This document shows, piece by piece, positions 22,713 through 33,020 of a stretch of DNA of 36,863 nucleotides. Source of the DNA: CAYPHY01 sp964410625 (GTDB taxonomy: Bacteria > Chloroflexota > Anaerolineae > Promineifilales > Promineifilaceae); NCBI GenBank assembly GCA_964410625.1, contig CAYPHY010000050.1, forward strand, positions 1-36,863, in the 5' to 3' direction. Every line of letters starts with the position of its first letter. The first letter of the stretch is position 1. The notes under the pieces were generated by a model, which was not told where the DNA came from, made no database searches, and saw only the letters and a list, made by a program, of their open reading frames with translations. The translations under genes were made by a program, and so were the position numbers.

Positions 22713-23609
22713 TTGGAAGAGATTTTGCGAGAATCAGATTTGCTTGTCCGTCCTCAGGCAGTACCAGGGGAGTATGGGGAATATATCTATATAACGCCAG
22801 AGACGGCCGGTTGGAATACCCTTTCCTTTGCTGCACGGCGCATGGCGCCTGGAGAAGTATGGCAAGCACATACAGGTCTTTCTGAATACGGGCTGGTGAT
22901 ATTGGGCGGCAGTTGCAACGTGCGCTCATCTCGTGGTGAATGGGCCAATATCGGCCGCCGCCCCAATGTCTTCAGCGGGATGCCCTACGCGCTTTATCTG
23001 CCACAACAGACTGAGTTTATCGTCGAAGCGATAAGCGAACTAGACATCGCCTATGGCTGGGCTGACTCCTCCCTTTATGACGAGTATCAACCCCGGCTGA
23101 TTACACCGGAAGAAGTAACCATTGAAATACGCGGCGGTGGGAATGCCACCCGCCAGATCAATGGCATGATCAACCCCGGTTTTCCTTGTAGCAGCCTGGT
23201 CGCTGTTGAGGTCTACACCCCTTCGGGTAATTGGAGCTCCTACCCACCCCACAAACATGACATCCACCGCGAGGATGGGCAAGGCAACATACTGGAAGCA
23301 CAGCTGGAGGAAGTTTATTTCTACAAAATTGACAAGCCGGATGGCTATGCTTACCAGCGTGTGTATACGGCCGACGGCCGCCTCGATGAACTGCTCATCG
23401 CCCGTAACAACAATGCGGTGCTGGTCCCCAGAGGTTACCACCCTGTCGTCTCCGCACATGGCTATACCACCTACTACCTCAACTTTCTCGCCGGCAGCGC
23501 CCAATCGCTGGCTAACAGCGATGACCCAGCTTACGCCTGGATCAAAGACACCTGGACGGAAAAAGACCCACGCCTACCGATTGTGACGATGGAGATGGAG
23601 AGCAAGTAG
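22713..23609 (+). CDS. iolB: 5-deoxy-glucuronate isomerase
   Basis: A 298-residue double-cupin isomerase that converts 5-deoxy-D-glucuronate to 2-deoxy-5-keto-D-gluconate in inositol catabolism. Full family length. The metal-site block is WSSYPPHKHDIHRED (about 176-189) with EEVYFYKI after it, and VPRGYHPVVSAHGYTTYYLNFLAG is the conserved C-terminal cupin block. The start is TTG 22713; a second TTG at 22725 is an alternative, and neither has an SD. It is the first enzyme gene after the LacI regulator. The TAG stop coincides with the first word of a TATATTGG array. Confidence 0.93.
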   Translation: MEEILRESDLLVRPQAVPGEYGEYIYITPETAGWNTLSFAARRMAPGEVWQAHTGLSEYGLVILGGSCNVRSSRGEWANIGRRPNVFSGMPYALYLPQQTEFIVEAISELDIAYGWADSSLYDEYQPRLITPEEVTIEIRGGGNATRQINGMINPGFPCSSLVAVEVYTPSGNWSSYPPHKHDIHREDGQGNILEAQLEEVYFYKIDKPDGYAYQRVYTADGRLDELLIARNNNAVLVPRGYHPVVSAHGYTTYYLNFLAGSAQSLANSDDPAYAWIKDTWTEKDPRLPIVTMEMESK

Positions 23610-23670
23610 TATATTGGTATATTAGTATATTGACATAATATATCAATAGACCAACACACTAATAAACCAG
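23607..23670. repeat. TATATTGG word array with inverted partner
   Basis: TAGTATATTGGTATATTAGT words (left) and AATAGACCAACACACTAATA words (right). The left part includes the iolB stop. Same family as 13356-13520 and 32909-33006. Confidence 0.85.
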
Positions 23671-23677
23671 CAAACGA

Positions 23678-24688
23678 ATGACCCGCCAATACGACCTGAT
23701 CACCATGGGGCGCTCCGGCCTCGACTTATATGCCAACGATGTTGGCGCACCTTTTGTAGAGATTAAAAGCTTTGCCGCTTATGTCGGCGGTTCGCCGACC
23801 AATATCGCAGTGGGGGCACGGCGGTTGGGGTTGAATGTAGCCTTGCTCACGGCCGTTGGCCCCGACCCCGTTGGTGACTTCGTATTACACTTCCTCGAAC
23901 AAGAGGGGGTCGAGACGCGCTATGTCCCGCGCAAAATCGGCCGCCGCACCAGTGCTGTTGTCCTCGGCATCGAGCCGCCCGACCGCTTTCCCCTGGTCTT
24001 TTATCGCGACAACTGCGCCGACATTGAGTTAAGCATAGATGATGTGCTGGCGACACCCATCGCCGACAGCCGCTTTTTGGAGATTTCCGGCACCGGGCTG
24101 AGTAAGGAGCCGAGCCGTAGCGCGACCATTTTCGCCGTTGAACAGGCGCGGGCGGCCGAGACAAAAGTCGTGCTAGACATTGATTTCCGCGCTGATCAGT
24201 GGCACGACCCTCGCGCCTTCGGTGTGGTTGTCCGTTCCGTTTTACCGTTGGTGGATATTGCCATTGGCACTGAAGAGGAGATCAACGCCGCGATGCTCCG
24301 CGACCCCTCCCAAATTGAGATCAGCGATTCGCAAATTTCCGCGCCGACGATCAGCGGGGACACCGAAGCCAATGTCCACAGCTTGCTCGCCCTGGGGCCG
24401 GAGGCGATGGTGGTCAAGCGCGGCGCACGCGGGGCGACGGTCCACCTGCAAGGCGGAGAGCGTATTGAAGTTCCCGGCTTCCCGGTGGAGATCTACAACA
24501 TCCTCGGCGCAGGTGATGCTTTTGCCAGCGGCTTCCTCTATGGCCTGGTCAAAGGTTGGGACTGGTACAAAGCATGTCGTATGGGCAACGCCTGTGGGGC
24601 GATTGTCGTCACCCGGCATGGTTGTGCCAACTTTATGGGGTATGAGGATGAGGTATTGAAGTTCATCGAGTCGAGAGGAGGGTTTTAA
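23678..24688 (+). CDS. iolC: 5-dehydro-2-deoxygluconokinase
   Basis: A 336-residue PfkB-family sugar kinase that phosphorylates 2-deoxy-5-keto-gluconate. N-terminal ITMGRSGLDLYANDVGAPFVEIKSFAAYVGGSPTNIAVGARRLG is characteristic of IolC, with the PfkB Gly-Gly-SPTN motif. The C-terminal catalytic block is NILGAGDAFASGFLYGL with the aspartate base near residue 280. No SD is visible; the ATG follows a repeat array directly. It sits between iolB and iolD. Confidence 0.94.
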   Translation: MTRQYDLITMGRSGLDLYANDVGAPFVEIKSFAAYVGGSPTNIAVGARRLGLNVALLTAVGPDPVGDFVLHFLEQEGVETRYVPRKIGRRTSAVVLGIEPPDRFPLVFYRDNCADIELSIDDVLATPIADSRFLEISGTGLSKEPSRSATIFAVEQARAAETKVVLDIDFRADQWHDPRAFGVVVRSVLPLVDIAIGTEEEINAAMLRDPSQIEISDSQISAPTISGDTEANVHSLLALGPEAMVVKRGARGATVHLQGGERIEVPGFPVEIYNILGAGDAFASGFLYGLVKGWDWYKACRMGNACGAIVVTRHGCANFMGYEDEVLKFIESRGGF

Positions 24689-24696
24689 TTGACATT

Positions 24697-24721
24697 TGTG
24701 AATGGTGAATGGTCAATGGTT
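24697..24721. repeat. ATGGTGA word array
   Basis: GTGAATGGTGAATGGTCAATG: three to four 7-bp words, same family as 16978-17016 and as the in-gene array at 8133-8167. Confidence 0.75.
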
Positions 24722-24803
24722 ACTTTTGACTCGTGGAGCGATTGGGCGACCAGCCTTGTAAATCGCTTATTCACGCGCACGATTTATCAAAAGTTGCTCG
24801 ACG

Positions 24804-24853
24804 GTAGCGACAAACCTCCGGTTTGTCGTGACAATCCAGAGGATTGTCCCTAC
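24804..24853. repeat. GTAGC...CTAC double-hairpin repeat within the iol locus
   Basis: Two perfect 8-bp stems with 3-nt loops: GACAAACC-TCC-GGTTTGTC (24809-24827) and GACAATCC-AGA-GGATTGTC (24830-24848), bounded by GTAGC and CCTAC. The 227-bp gap between iolC and iolD holds this, a short ATGGTGA array and no other feature I can support. It could attenuate or process the iol transcript. Confidence 0.85.
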
Positions 24854-24915
24854 GGTCACGGCCGACATGAAGCGCACGATTTACATTTACCAATTCGGAC
24901 TACAAGGGTGGGTTC

Positions 24916-26811
<1,896 letters not shown>

Positions 26812-26823
26812 TTACGGATTCGC

Positions 26824-26905
26824 GATTGCGGAATAGAGATCGGAGATTAGAGATTGGAGATTGGAAATTTCTCCTCTGCTCCCCTGCCCCCCTGCTCCTC
26901 TGCTG
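26824..26905. repeat. GAGATT / CTCCTCTGC word arrays
   Basis: Left: GGAGATTAGAGATTGGAGAT words of 7 bp. Right: CTCCTCTGCTCCCCTGCCCC words of 8-9 bp. The two halves belong to different word families and pair poorly. It ends 4 nt before the AGGAGGG SD of the next gene. The CTCCTCTGC word recurs reverse-complemented at 35582-35620. Confidence 0.75.
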
Positions 26906-26923
26906 TTATAGGAGGGCATCCCT

Positions 26924-27937
26924 ATGACAGTACGTGTTGGTCTGATCGGAGCCGGGCGGATGGGGGCGACGCTGGCCCATCATCTCGCTTTTTCGGTGGA
27001 AACGGCCGATTTTGTCGCTGTCGCTGATCCACAGGAAGCGGCCGCAACTGCCGTTGCCCAAAAGTGCCATGTACCGGCGATTTATACCGATTATCACGAG
27101 CTTCTCGCTCGCGATGATATTGACGCAGTGGTGATTGTCACACCGACCAACACCCACACGGCGGTGATCAAAGCGGCCGCTGCTACCGGCAAACACATTT
27201 TCACCGAAAAACCGCTGGCCCTGACGCTTGCCAGTTGCGATGAGGCGATTGCCGCCGTTGAAGCCGCCGGGGTGAAGATGCAAGTGGGCTTCATGCGCCA
27301 CTTCGACCCGGCCTATGTCGCCGCCAAGCAGCAGATTGACGAAGGGGTGATCGGCCGTCCGGTGATGTTTAAGTCCACCGGCCGCGACCCCTGGCGCACC
27401 AGCCTCGAATATGCGCGACGTGAAGCCAGTGGCGGTCTGATCGCCGACATGGGCATCCACGACTTTGACCTGGCCCGCTGGCTGATGGGCAGCGAAGTCG
27501 AGCGCGTCTATAGCGAAGGGGAGTGCCTCGTCTATCCCGAACTGGGCGAAGTGGGCGACATTGACAATGCCGTTGTCAATCTGCGCTTTGCCAACGGGGC
27601 CATCGGCAATATAGACGTTAGCCGTAACGCCATTTATGGCTACGACATCCGCACCGAGGTGATCGGTTCCGAGGGATCGTTGTTCATCGGTGGCCTGCAA
27701 CGCACCATGACCTGGACGTTGAAGAAGAACCAGGTCTCCCATGACACCATTCCCTACTTTATGGAACGATTTGGTGAAGCGTATGCGGCCGAAATCCGCG
27801 CCTTTATCAATGCCATTGAGAACAACGAACCGGTAGCGGTAGACGGCCAGGACGGCCGCGCTGCCACTGCCATCGCGATTGCCGCCACCCGCTCGCTGGA
27901 TGAAGGACGGCCGGTGTTGGTGAGTGAGATCATGTGA
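26924..27937 (+). CDS. Gfo/Idh/MocA oxidoreductase, inositol 2-dehydrogenase-like (copy 1)
   Basis: A 337-residue NAD(P)-dependent dehydrogenase. Rossmann motif G9-A-G11-R-M-G14, the catalytic E95-K96-P97, and D175-x3-H179-D180 match the Lys/Asp/His triad of inositol dehydrogenases. GSEGSLFIGG is a typical C-terminal block. It may oxidise myo-inositol, or another isomer such as scyllo- or D-chiro-inositol, since a second homologue lies at 35685-36695. It has a strong AGGAGGG SD (26910-26916), unlike the flanking genes. Confidence 0.88.
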   Translation: MTVRVGLIGAGRMGATLAHHLAFSVETADFVAVADPQEAAATAVAQKCHVPAIYTDYHELLARDDIDAVVIVTPTNTHTAVIKAAAATGKHIFTEKPLALTLASCDEAIAAVEAAGVKMQVGFMRHFDPAYVAAKQQIDEGVIGRPVMFKSTGRDPWRTSLEYARREASGGLIADMGIHDFDLARWLMGSEVERVYSEGECLVYPELGEVGDIDNAVVNLRFANGAIGNIDVSRNAIYGYDIRTEVIGSEGSLFIGGLQRTMTWTLKKNQVSHDTIPYFMERFGEAYAAEIRAFINAIENNEPVAVDGQDGRAATAIAIAATRSLDEGRPVLVSEIM

Positions 27938-28020
27938 GTGATCGGTAAGCAGTAATCAGTTATCGGTGTTCGGTAGACAGTTACCGAATACCAATAACCG
28001 ATAAGCGATAACCGATTACC
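27938..28020. repeat. ATCGGTA word array with inverted partner
   Basis: Left: ATCGGTAAGCAGTAATCAGT and TATCGGTGTTCGGTAG. Right: ACCGAATACCAATAACCGAT and AAGCGATAACCGATTACC. The two arms pair into a long imperfect stem. It follows directly after the TGA stop of the preceding gene. Confidence 0.85.
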
Positions 28021-28026
28021 CTCTTC

Positions 28027-28053
28027 AAAGGAGGTGAGGCTACCTGGCATAAT
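28027..28053 (+). promoter_or_regulatory. Orphan perfect Shine-Dalgarno and extended -10 upstream of the binding-protein genes
   Basis: AAAGGAGGTGA (28027-28037) is an exact complement of the 16S rRNA 3' end, but no usable start codon follows at 5-10 nt. TGGCATAAT (28045-28053) is an extended -10 (TGn plus CATAAT) and would start transcription near 28060, 43 nt before the ATG. If so, the binding-protein genes have their own promoter within the locus. Both calls are from pattern only. Confidence 0.4.
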
Positions 28054-28102
28054 AGACCGATAACCACTACACCGTTTTATCAACCATAGATAGGAGGAAG
28101 AA

Positions 28103-29203
28103 ATGTCACGTTTGCTGAAAATCATGATCCTGCTTCTGATTAGCCTCCTCGTATTGGCTGCTTGTGGCGGGACGGCCGAAACGCCGGTTGCCACCGAACC
28201 TGCCCCAGCAGAAGAGCCAGCCGAGGAGCCGGCGGAAGAACCCGCCGAAGAGCCTGCTGAGGAACCCGCTGAAGAACCAGCCGAGGAGCCGGTGTCAACT
28301 GGCGGGCCTACACCCAAAGCCCGCGAAGACATCCGCATCATCGTCGTCAGCCACGGCCAGGCGTCTGACCCCTTCTGGTCAGTTGTCAAGAATGGGGTAG
28401 ACCAGGCGGCCGAAGATATGGGCGTCACCGTCGAGTATCAGGCGCCACAGACCTTTGACATGGTGGCGATGTCGCAGCTGATTGACGCGGCCGTCGCCGC
28501 CCAACCCGATGGCCTCGTTGTCTCCATCCCCGACGCCGACGCGCTGGGGGATTCGATTAGCGCGGCCGTTGCCGCCGGTATTCCCGTCATCTCGATGAAC
28601 TCTGGCAGCGATGTCGCCGAAGAGTTAGGTATTCAAGTCCATGTCGGACAAACGGAATACGAGGCCGGATTTGGCGGTGGCGAACGGATGGCGGAATCCG
28701 GTGTGACCAATGCCATCTGCGTCAACCAGGAAGTGGGCAATGTCGCCCTTGATCTGCGTTGCCAGGGCTTCACCGACGCCATGGCCGAAGCCGGGGCAAC
28801 GGTTGAAGTGTTGGCCGTCGAACTGGCTGATCCCGTAGATGCGCAACAGCGGATCAGCGCCGCCATCACTGCCAATCCTGACATCAATGGCATCCTCACC
28901 CTCGGCCCGACCGGCGCGGCACCCGCTCTGGCTGCGCTGGAGGAAGGCGGCCAATTGGGGACGATCCAGCTTGCCACCTTCGACCTCTCGCCGGAAGTGC
29001 TGGAAGCGATCCGCGACGGCAACATGCTCTATGCCATTGACCAACAGCAATACATCCAGGGTTATCTGCCCATCGTCTTGCTGACGCTCTACAACACCAA
29101 TCTGAATACGATTGCCAACTCAGTGTTGCTGACCGGCCCCGGCTTTGTGACGCAGGAAACGGCCGCGGCGGTCATTGAACTGAGCGCGGCGGGGACGCGG
29201 TAA
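28103..29203 (+). CDS. Sugar (inositol) ABC transporter substrate-binding lipoprotein
   Basis: A 366-residue periplasmic-binding-protein type 1 (RbsB/Peripla_BP_4). The signal peptide ends in the lipobox L18-A-A-C21, so it is membrane-anchored. Residues 36-63 are seven exact AEEP repeats forming an acidic Pro-rich stalk. The binding domain follows, with IIVVSHGQASDPFWSVVKNG at its start and TFDLSPEVLEAIRDG near the C-terminal lobe. AGGAGG SD. It is nearly identical to the next gene in the mature domain. An inositol ligand is inferred from the locus. Confidence 0.92.
   Translation: MSRLLKIMILLLISLLVLAACGGTAETPVATEPAPAEEPAEEPAEEPAEEPAEEPAEEPAEEPVSTGGPTPKAREDIRIIVVSHGQASDPFWSVVKNGVDQAAEDMGVTVEYQAPQTFDMVAMSQLIDAAVAAQPDGLVVSIPDADALGDSISAAVAAGIPVISMNSGSDVAEELGIQVHVGQTEYEAGFGGGERMAESGVTNAICVNQEVGNVALDLRCQGFTDAMAEAGATVEVLAVELADPVDAQQRISAAITANPDINGILTLGPTGAAPALAALEEGGQLGTIQLATFDLSPEVLEAIRDGNMLYAIDQQQYIQGYLPIVLLTLYNTNLNTIANSVLLTGPGFVTQETAAAVIELSAAGTR
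28208..28291 (+). repeat. Seven 12-bp units encoding AEEP
   Basis: 84 bp encode seven consecutive Ala-Glu-Glu-Pro units (residues 36-63). Synonymous codons vary between units (GCC/GCG/GCT, GAG/GAA, CCG/CCC/CCT/CCA), so the repeat is not a fresh slippage product. It forms the stalk of the lipoprotein. Confidence 0.9.
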
Positions 29204-29209
29204 GATAGG

Positions 29210-29290
29210 AGACTCAGAGATTAAGAGACTGAGAGACTGTAGTCTGTGTAATCACATCGTCTCCCAATCTCCTAGTCGCCTAGTCTCTTC
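29210..29290. repeat. GAGACT inverted array after binding-protein gene 1
   Basis: Left: GAGACTCAGAGATTAAGAGA and GAGACTG words. Right: GTCTCCCAATCTCCTAGTCG and TAGTCTCTTC. The array starts 6 nt after the stop and ends directly before the AAGGAG SD of the second copy. It matches the array at 30282-30362 in position and in the flanking GCGGTAAGATA. Confidence 0.88.
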
Positions 29291-29308
29291 TTCAAGGAGA
29301 ATGATAAG

Positions 29309-30277
29309 ATGAAACACTTAATCAAACCCTTTATGCTAGTCGTTGTCCTGCTGTCGCTGGCAATTGCGGTTGGTAGCGCGTTGGCCCAAAAAGATCGCGG
29401 TGACATCCGCATCATCGTTGTCAGCCACGGCCAGGCGTCCGACCCCTTCTGGTCAGTGGTGAAGAATGGCGTAGACCAGGCAGCGAACGACATGCGTGTG
29501 ACCGTTGAATACCAGGCGCCACAAACCTTCGACATGGTGGCGATGTCGCAGTTGATTGACGCGGCCGTTGCCGCCCAACCCGATGGCCTGGTTGTCTCCA
29601 TTCCCGACCCGGATGCGTTGAGTGATTCGATCAGCGCGGCCGTTGCCGCCGGTATTCCCGTCATCTCGATGAACTCCGGTAGTGATGTGGCTGAGGAACT
29701 GGGCATTCAAGTCCATGTCGGCCAGACGGAGTATGAAGCCGGGTTTGGCGGTGGTGAGCGCATGGCCGAAGCAGGCGTGACTAATGCCATCTGCGTCAAT
29801 CAGGAAGTGGGCAACGTCGCCCTCGACCTGCGTTGCCAGGGCTTCACCGACGCCATGACTGAAGCGGGTGGAACGGTGGAGGTATTAGCCGTTGAGCTAG
29901 CCGATCCCGTTGACGCCCAACAGCGCATCGGCGCGGCCCTCATCTCAAATCCCGATGTCAACGGCGTCCTCACCCTCGGCCCGACCGGCGCGGCCCCCGC
30001 GCTGGCTGCGTTGGAGGAAGGCGGCCAACTGGGAACGGTCCAGCTTGCCACCTTCGACCTCTCGCCAGAGGTACTGGAGGCGATCCGCGACGGCAACATG
30101 CTCTTTGCCATCGATCAACAGCAGTATATCCAGGGCTACTTGCCCATTGTCCTGCTGACGCTCTATAACACCAATCTCAACACCATCGCCAACACCGTCC
30201 TGCAGACCGGCCCCGGCTTTGTGACCCAGGAAACGGCCGCGGCGGTCATCGAATTGAGTGCGGCGGGGACGCGGTAA
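29309..30277 (+). CDS. Second ABC substrate-binding protein, secreted paralogue
   Basis: 322 residues; by my alignment about 18 differences over some 290 residues from the preceding gene. It has a classical signal peptide ending in S23-ALA26 before Q27 and no lipobox cysteine, so it should be released by signal peptidase I. It also lacks the AEEP stalk. In a diderm it would be periplasmic, in a monoderm exported or held by the transporter. An AAGGAG SD precedes ATG 29309. It arose by tandem duplication including the downstream hairpin, with only the N-terminus exchanged. Confidence 0.9.
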   Translation: MKHLIKPFMLVVVLLSLAIAVGSALAQKDRGDIRIIVVSHGQASDPFWSVVKNGVDQAANDMRVTVEYQAPQTFDMVAMSQLIDAAVAAQPDGLVVSIPDPDALSDSISAAVAAGIPVISMNSGSDVAEELGIQVHVGQTEYEAGFGGGERMAEAGVTNAICVNQEVGNVALDLRCQGFTDAMTEAGGTVEVLAVELADPVDAQQRIGAALISNPDVNGVLTLGPTGAAPALAALEEGGQLGTVQLATFDLSPEVLEAIRDGNMLFAIDQQQYIQGYLPIVLLTLYNTNLNTIANTVLQTGPGFVTQETAAAVIELSAAGTR

Positions 30278-30281
30278 GATA

Positions 30282-30362
30282 TGAGACTAAGAGATTAGGA
30301 GACTGAGAGACTGGAGACTGCAATCTCCTAATCTCTTAGTCTCCCAGTCTCTTAATCTCTTC
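30282..30362. repeat. GAGACT inverted array after binding-protein gene 2
   Basis: Left: GAGACTAAGAGATTAGGAGA words. Right: AATCTCCTAATCTCTTAGTC and CCAGTCTCTTAATCTC words. It begins 4 nt after the stop and ends just before the AGGAGG SD of the permease. It is a diverged duplicate of 29210-29290. Confidence 0.88.
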
Positions 30363-30378
30363 TTTTAGGAGGAAAAAT

Positions 30379-31424
30379 ATGGCAACCACAAGCGAAGTGA
30401 TCAAGCGAGATGAGCGGCTGGTGGAGGCGGGGCTTGCCAAACGCCTACTCAGCCGGCCAGAACTGGGCGCGTTGGCGGGGGTCATTGTGGTCTGGCTCGT
30501 CTTTGCCATTGCTGCCCCCCGCGCCTGGCTCAGCCTGGCCGGAACGGCCAGCTATTTGGAAACGTCCGCCCAAATCGGCATCCTGGCCGTAGCCGTGGCC
30601 TTGCTGATGATTGGCGGCGAGTTCGACCTCTCCATCGGCTCGATCATCGGCTTCACCGGTGTGATCACCGCCCTGACGGCTACTGAATTGGGCCTCCCCC
30701 TCTGGCTCGGCGCGATCCTGGCATTGGTCGTGGCCTTGTTCATCGGCTGGCTCAATGGCTTTTTGGTCAACCGCACCAAGCTGCCATCCTTCATCATCAC
30801 CCTCGGCGGCCTTTTCGTCTTTCGTGGGCTGACGATTGTCATCACCCGCCTGGTCACCGGCCGCACCCAAATCGGCAGCCTGCAAAACGTGCCGGGGTAT
30901 AATTTGTTGTTCAACATTTTCGGCCGCGACATCTCCATTGGCGGCACGCCTTTTGCCATCTCCATTTTCTGGTGGCTGCTTTTCACCATCGTGGCGACTA
31001 TTGTTCTCTTACGCACACCGGTTGGTAACTGGATTTTTGGGGCCGGTGGTGCGCAGGATGCCGCCCGTAATGTCGGCGTGCCGGTCAACCGGCTGAAGAC
31101 TGGTCTGTTCATGCTCACCGCCTTTGCCGCCTGGTGGTTGGCAACCATCCAACTGGCCGTCGTCCGCTCGGTAGATACATTGCGTGGTGAACAGCAGGAA
31201 TTTATTACCATTATCGCCGCCGTTATCGGTGGTAATTTGCTGACCGGCGGCTATGGTTCGGTGATTGGCGCGTCGCTCGGCGCGCTGTTCTTCGGTATGG
31301 TGCGCGCCGGACTGGTCTTTGCCGGAGTGGACGCTGATTGGTTTAACGTCTTTGTTGGCGTGATGCTGATTGTCGCTGTGCTGGTGAACAACTACATCCG
31401 CCGCCGCGCAGAGGAGGCCCGACG

Positions 31425-31428
<4 letters not shown>
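30379..31428 (+). CDS. Sugar (inositol) ABC transporter permease, RbsC/XylH type
   Basis: A 349-residue polytopic membrane protein of the BPD_transp_2 family with about nine to ten helices. Seen: IGGEFDLSIGSIIGFTGV after the second helix, FLVNRTKLPSFIITLGGLFVFRG, and the C-terminal VIGGNLLTGGYGSVIGASLGALFFGM, all conserved in ribose/xylose-type permeases. Probably a homodimer in the membrane. It has a strong AGGAGG SD. It overlaps the ATPase gene by 4 nt (ATGA), so the two are translationally coupled. Confidence 0.93.
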
Positions 31429-32339
<911 letters not shown>

Positions 32340-32341
32340 CC

Positions 32342-32908
32342 ATGGCCGATCTGTCGCCAGCCCAAATCTATGACCTGCTCAACCGTCGTGGCCCGCTGTG
32401 GTTGGCCGGTTGCGATCTGCGCGGGGCAAATCTACGTGGCGCAAACCTGCGCGAAGCCGACCTTCGCGAGGCGGACTTACGCGAGGCCGACCTGCGAGAA
32501 ATCAACCTCCGCGCCGCCAACCTGGTTGGGGCAAATTTGGCCGGGGCAAACCTCTCTTCGGCCAACCTGGCAGACGCCAACCTGACCCATGCCAACCTCA
32601 GCGGCGCAACCCTGACCAGGGCCAATCTCAGCCGCGCCACAGTGACCCAGGCCAACCTTGATGCGGCCGATTTCGAAGAAGCCAACCTCCGTGAAGCGCA
32701 CATGACCGAAGTCCGCGCTGCCGGGGCCAACTTCTGTGAGGCGTTCCTCACCCAGGCTGTCTTTAAGGGGGCCGACTTGCGCGAGGCTAATTTCTGCGAC
32801 GCTCATCTGAAAGGGGCGAACCTCTTCGAGGCCAACCTGGAGAATGCCCTGCTCGACCGCGCCCGTCTGCAAGGGGCGATGAAACCGAGTGGGGATTTGT
32901 ATGAATAG
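32342..32908 (+). CDS. Pentapeptide-repeat protein in the inositol operon
   Basis: 188 residues. After a short head (MADLSPAQIYDLLNRRG) some 30 tandem A(N/D)LxX pentapeptides run from about residue 22 to 180 (e.g. GANLREADLREADL), predicting a right-handed quadrilateral beta-helix. No signal peptide. Pentapeptide proteins include DNA-mimics of gyrase inhibitors, but most have no known role. It starts only 2 nt after the ATPase stop, with a GGGGG stretch as SD, so it is almost certainly co-translated with the transporter. An unusual member of an iol operon. Confidence 0.92.
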   Translation: MADLSPAQIYDLLNRRGPLWLAGCDLRGANLRGANLREADLREADLREADLREINLRAANLVGANLAGANLSSANLADANLTHANLSGATLTRANLSRATVTQANLDAADFEEANLREAHMTEVRAAGANFCEAFLTQAVFKGADLREANFCDAHLKGANLFEANLENALLDRARLQGAMKPSGDLYE

Positions 32909-33006
32909 TGTATTGGTCTATTGGTATATTGGTGTATTGGTATAATGGTATATTGGCTATCCGACTATACCAACACACCAATAGACCAGTACACCGATAT
33001 ACCAAT
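32909..33006. repeat. TGTATTGG 8-bp word array with inverted partner
   Basis: Six left words (TGTATTGG, TCTATTGG, TATATTGG, TGTATTGG, TATAATGG, TATATTGG), a short CTATCCGACTA spacer, then five right words (ACCAACAC, ACCAATAG, ACCAGTAC, ACCGATAT, ACCAATAA). The two arms can pair along about 45 bp with scattered mismatches. It begins at the base after the pentapeptide gene's TAG. Confidence 0.92.
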
Positions 33007-33020
33007 AACGGACATAAGCT

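Noticed and set aside
26906..27742. Long antisense ORF (278 codons) opposite the IolG-like gene
   Set aside because: No family features, and the plus-strand gene has full catalytic motifs and a strong SD.
27754..28428. Antisense ORF with SSAG repeats
   Set aside because: It is the reverse strand of the AEEP repeat in the lipoprotein gene.
32368..32872. Other-frame ORFs over the pentapeptide gene
   Set aside because: Periodic 15-bp DNA keeps all frames open; only the A(N/D)LxX frame has the family pattern, the SD and correct operon spacing.
32909..33006. CRISPR or direct-repeat array
   Set aside because: 8-bp words without spacers, followed by reverse-complement words; an inverted word array, not CRISPR.
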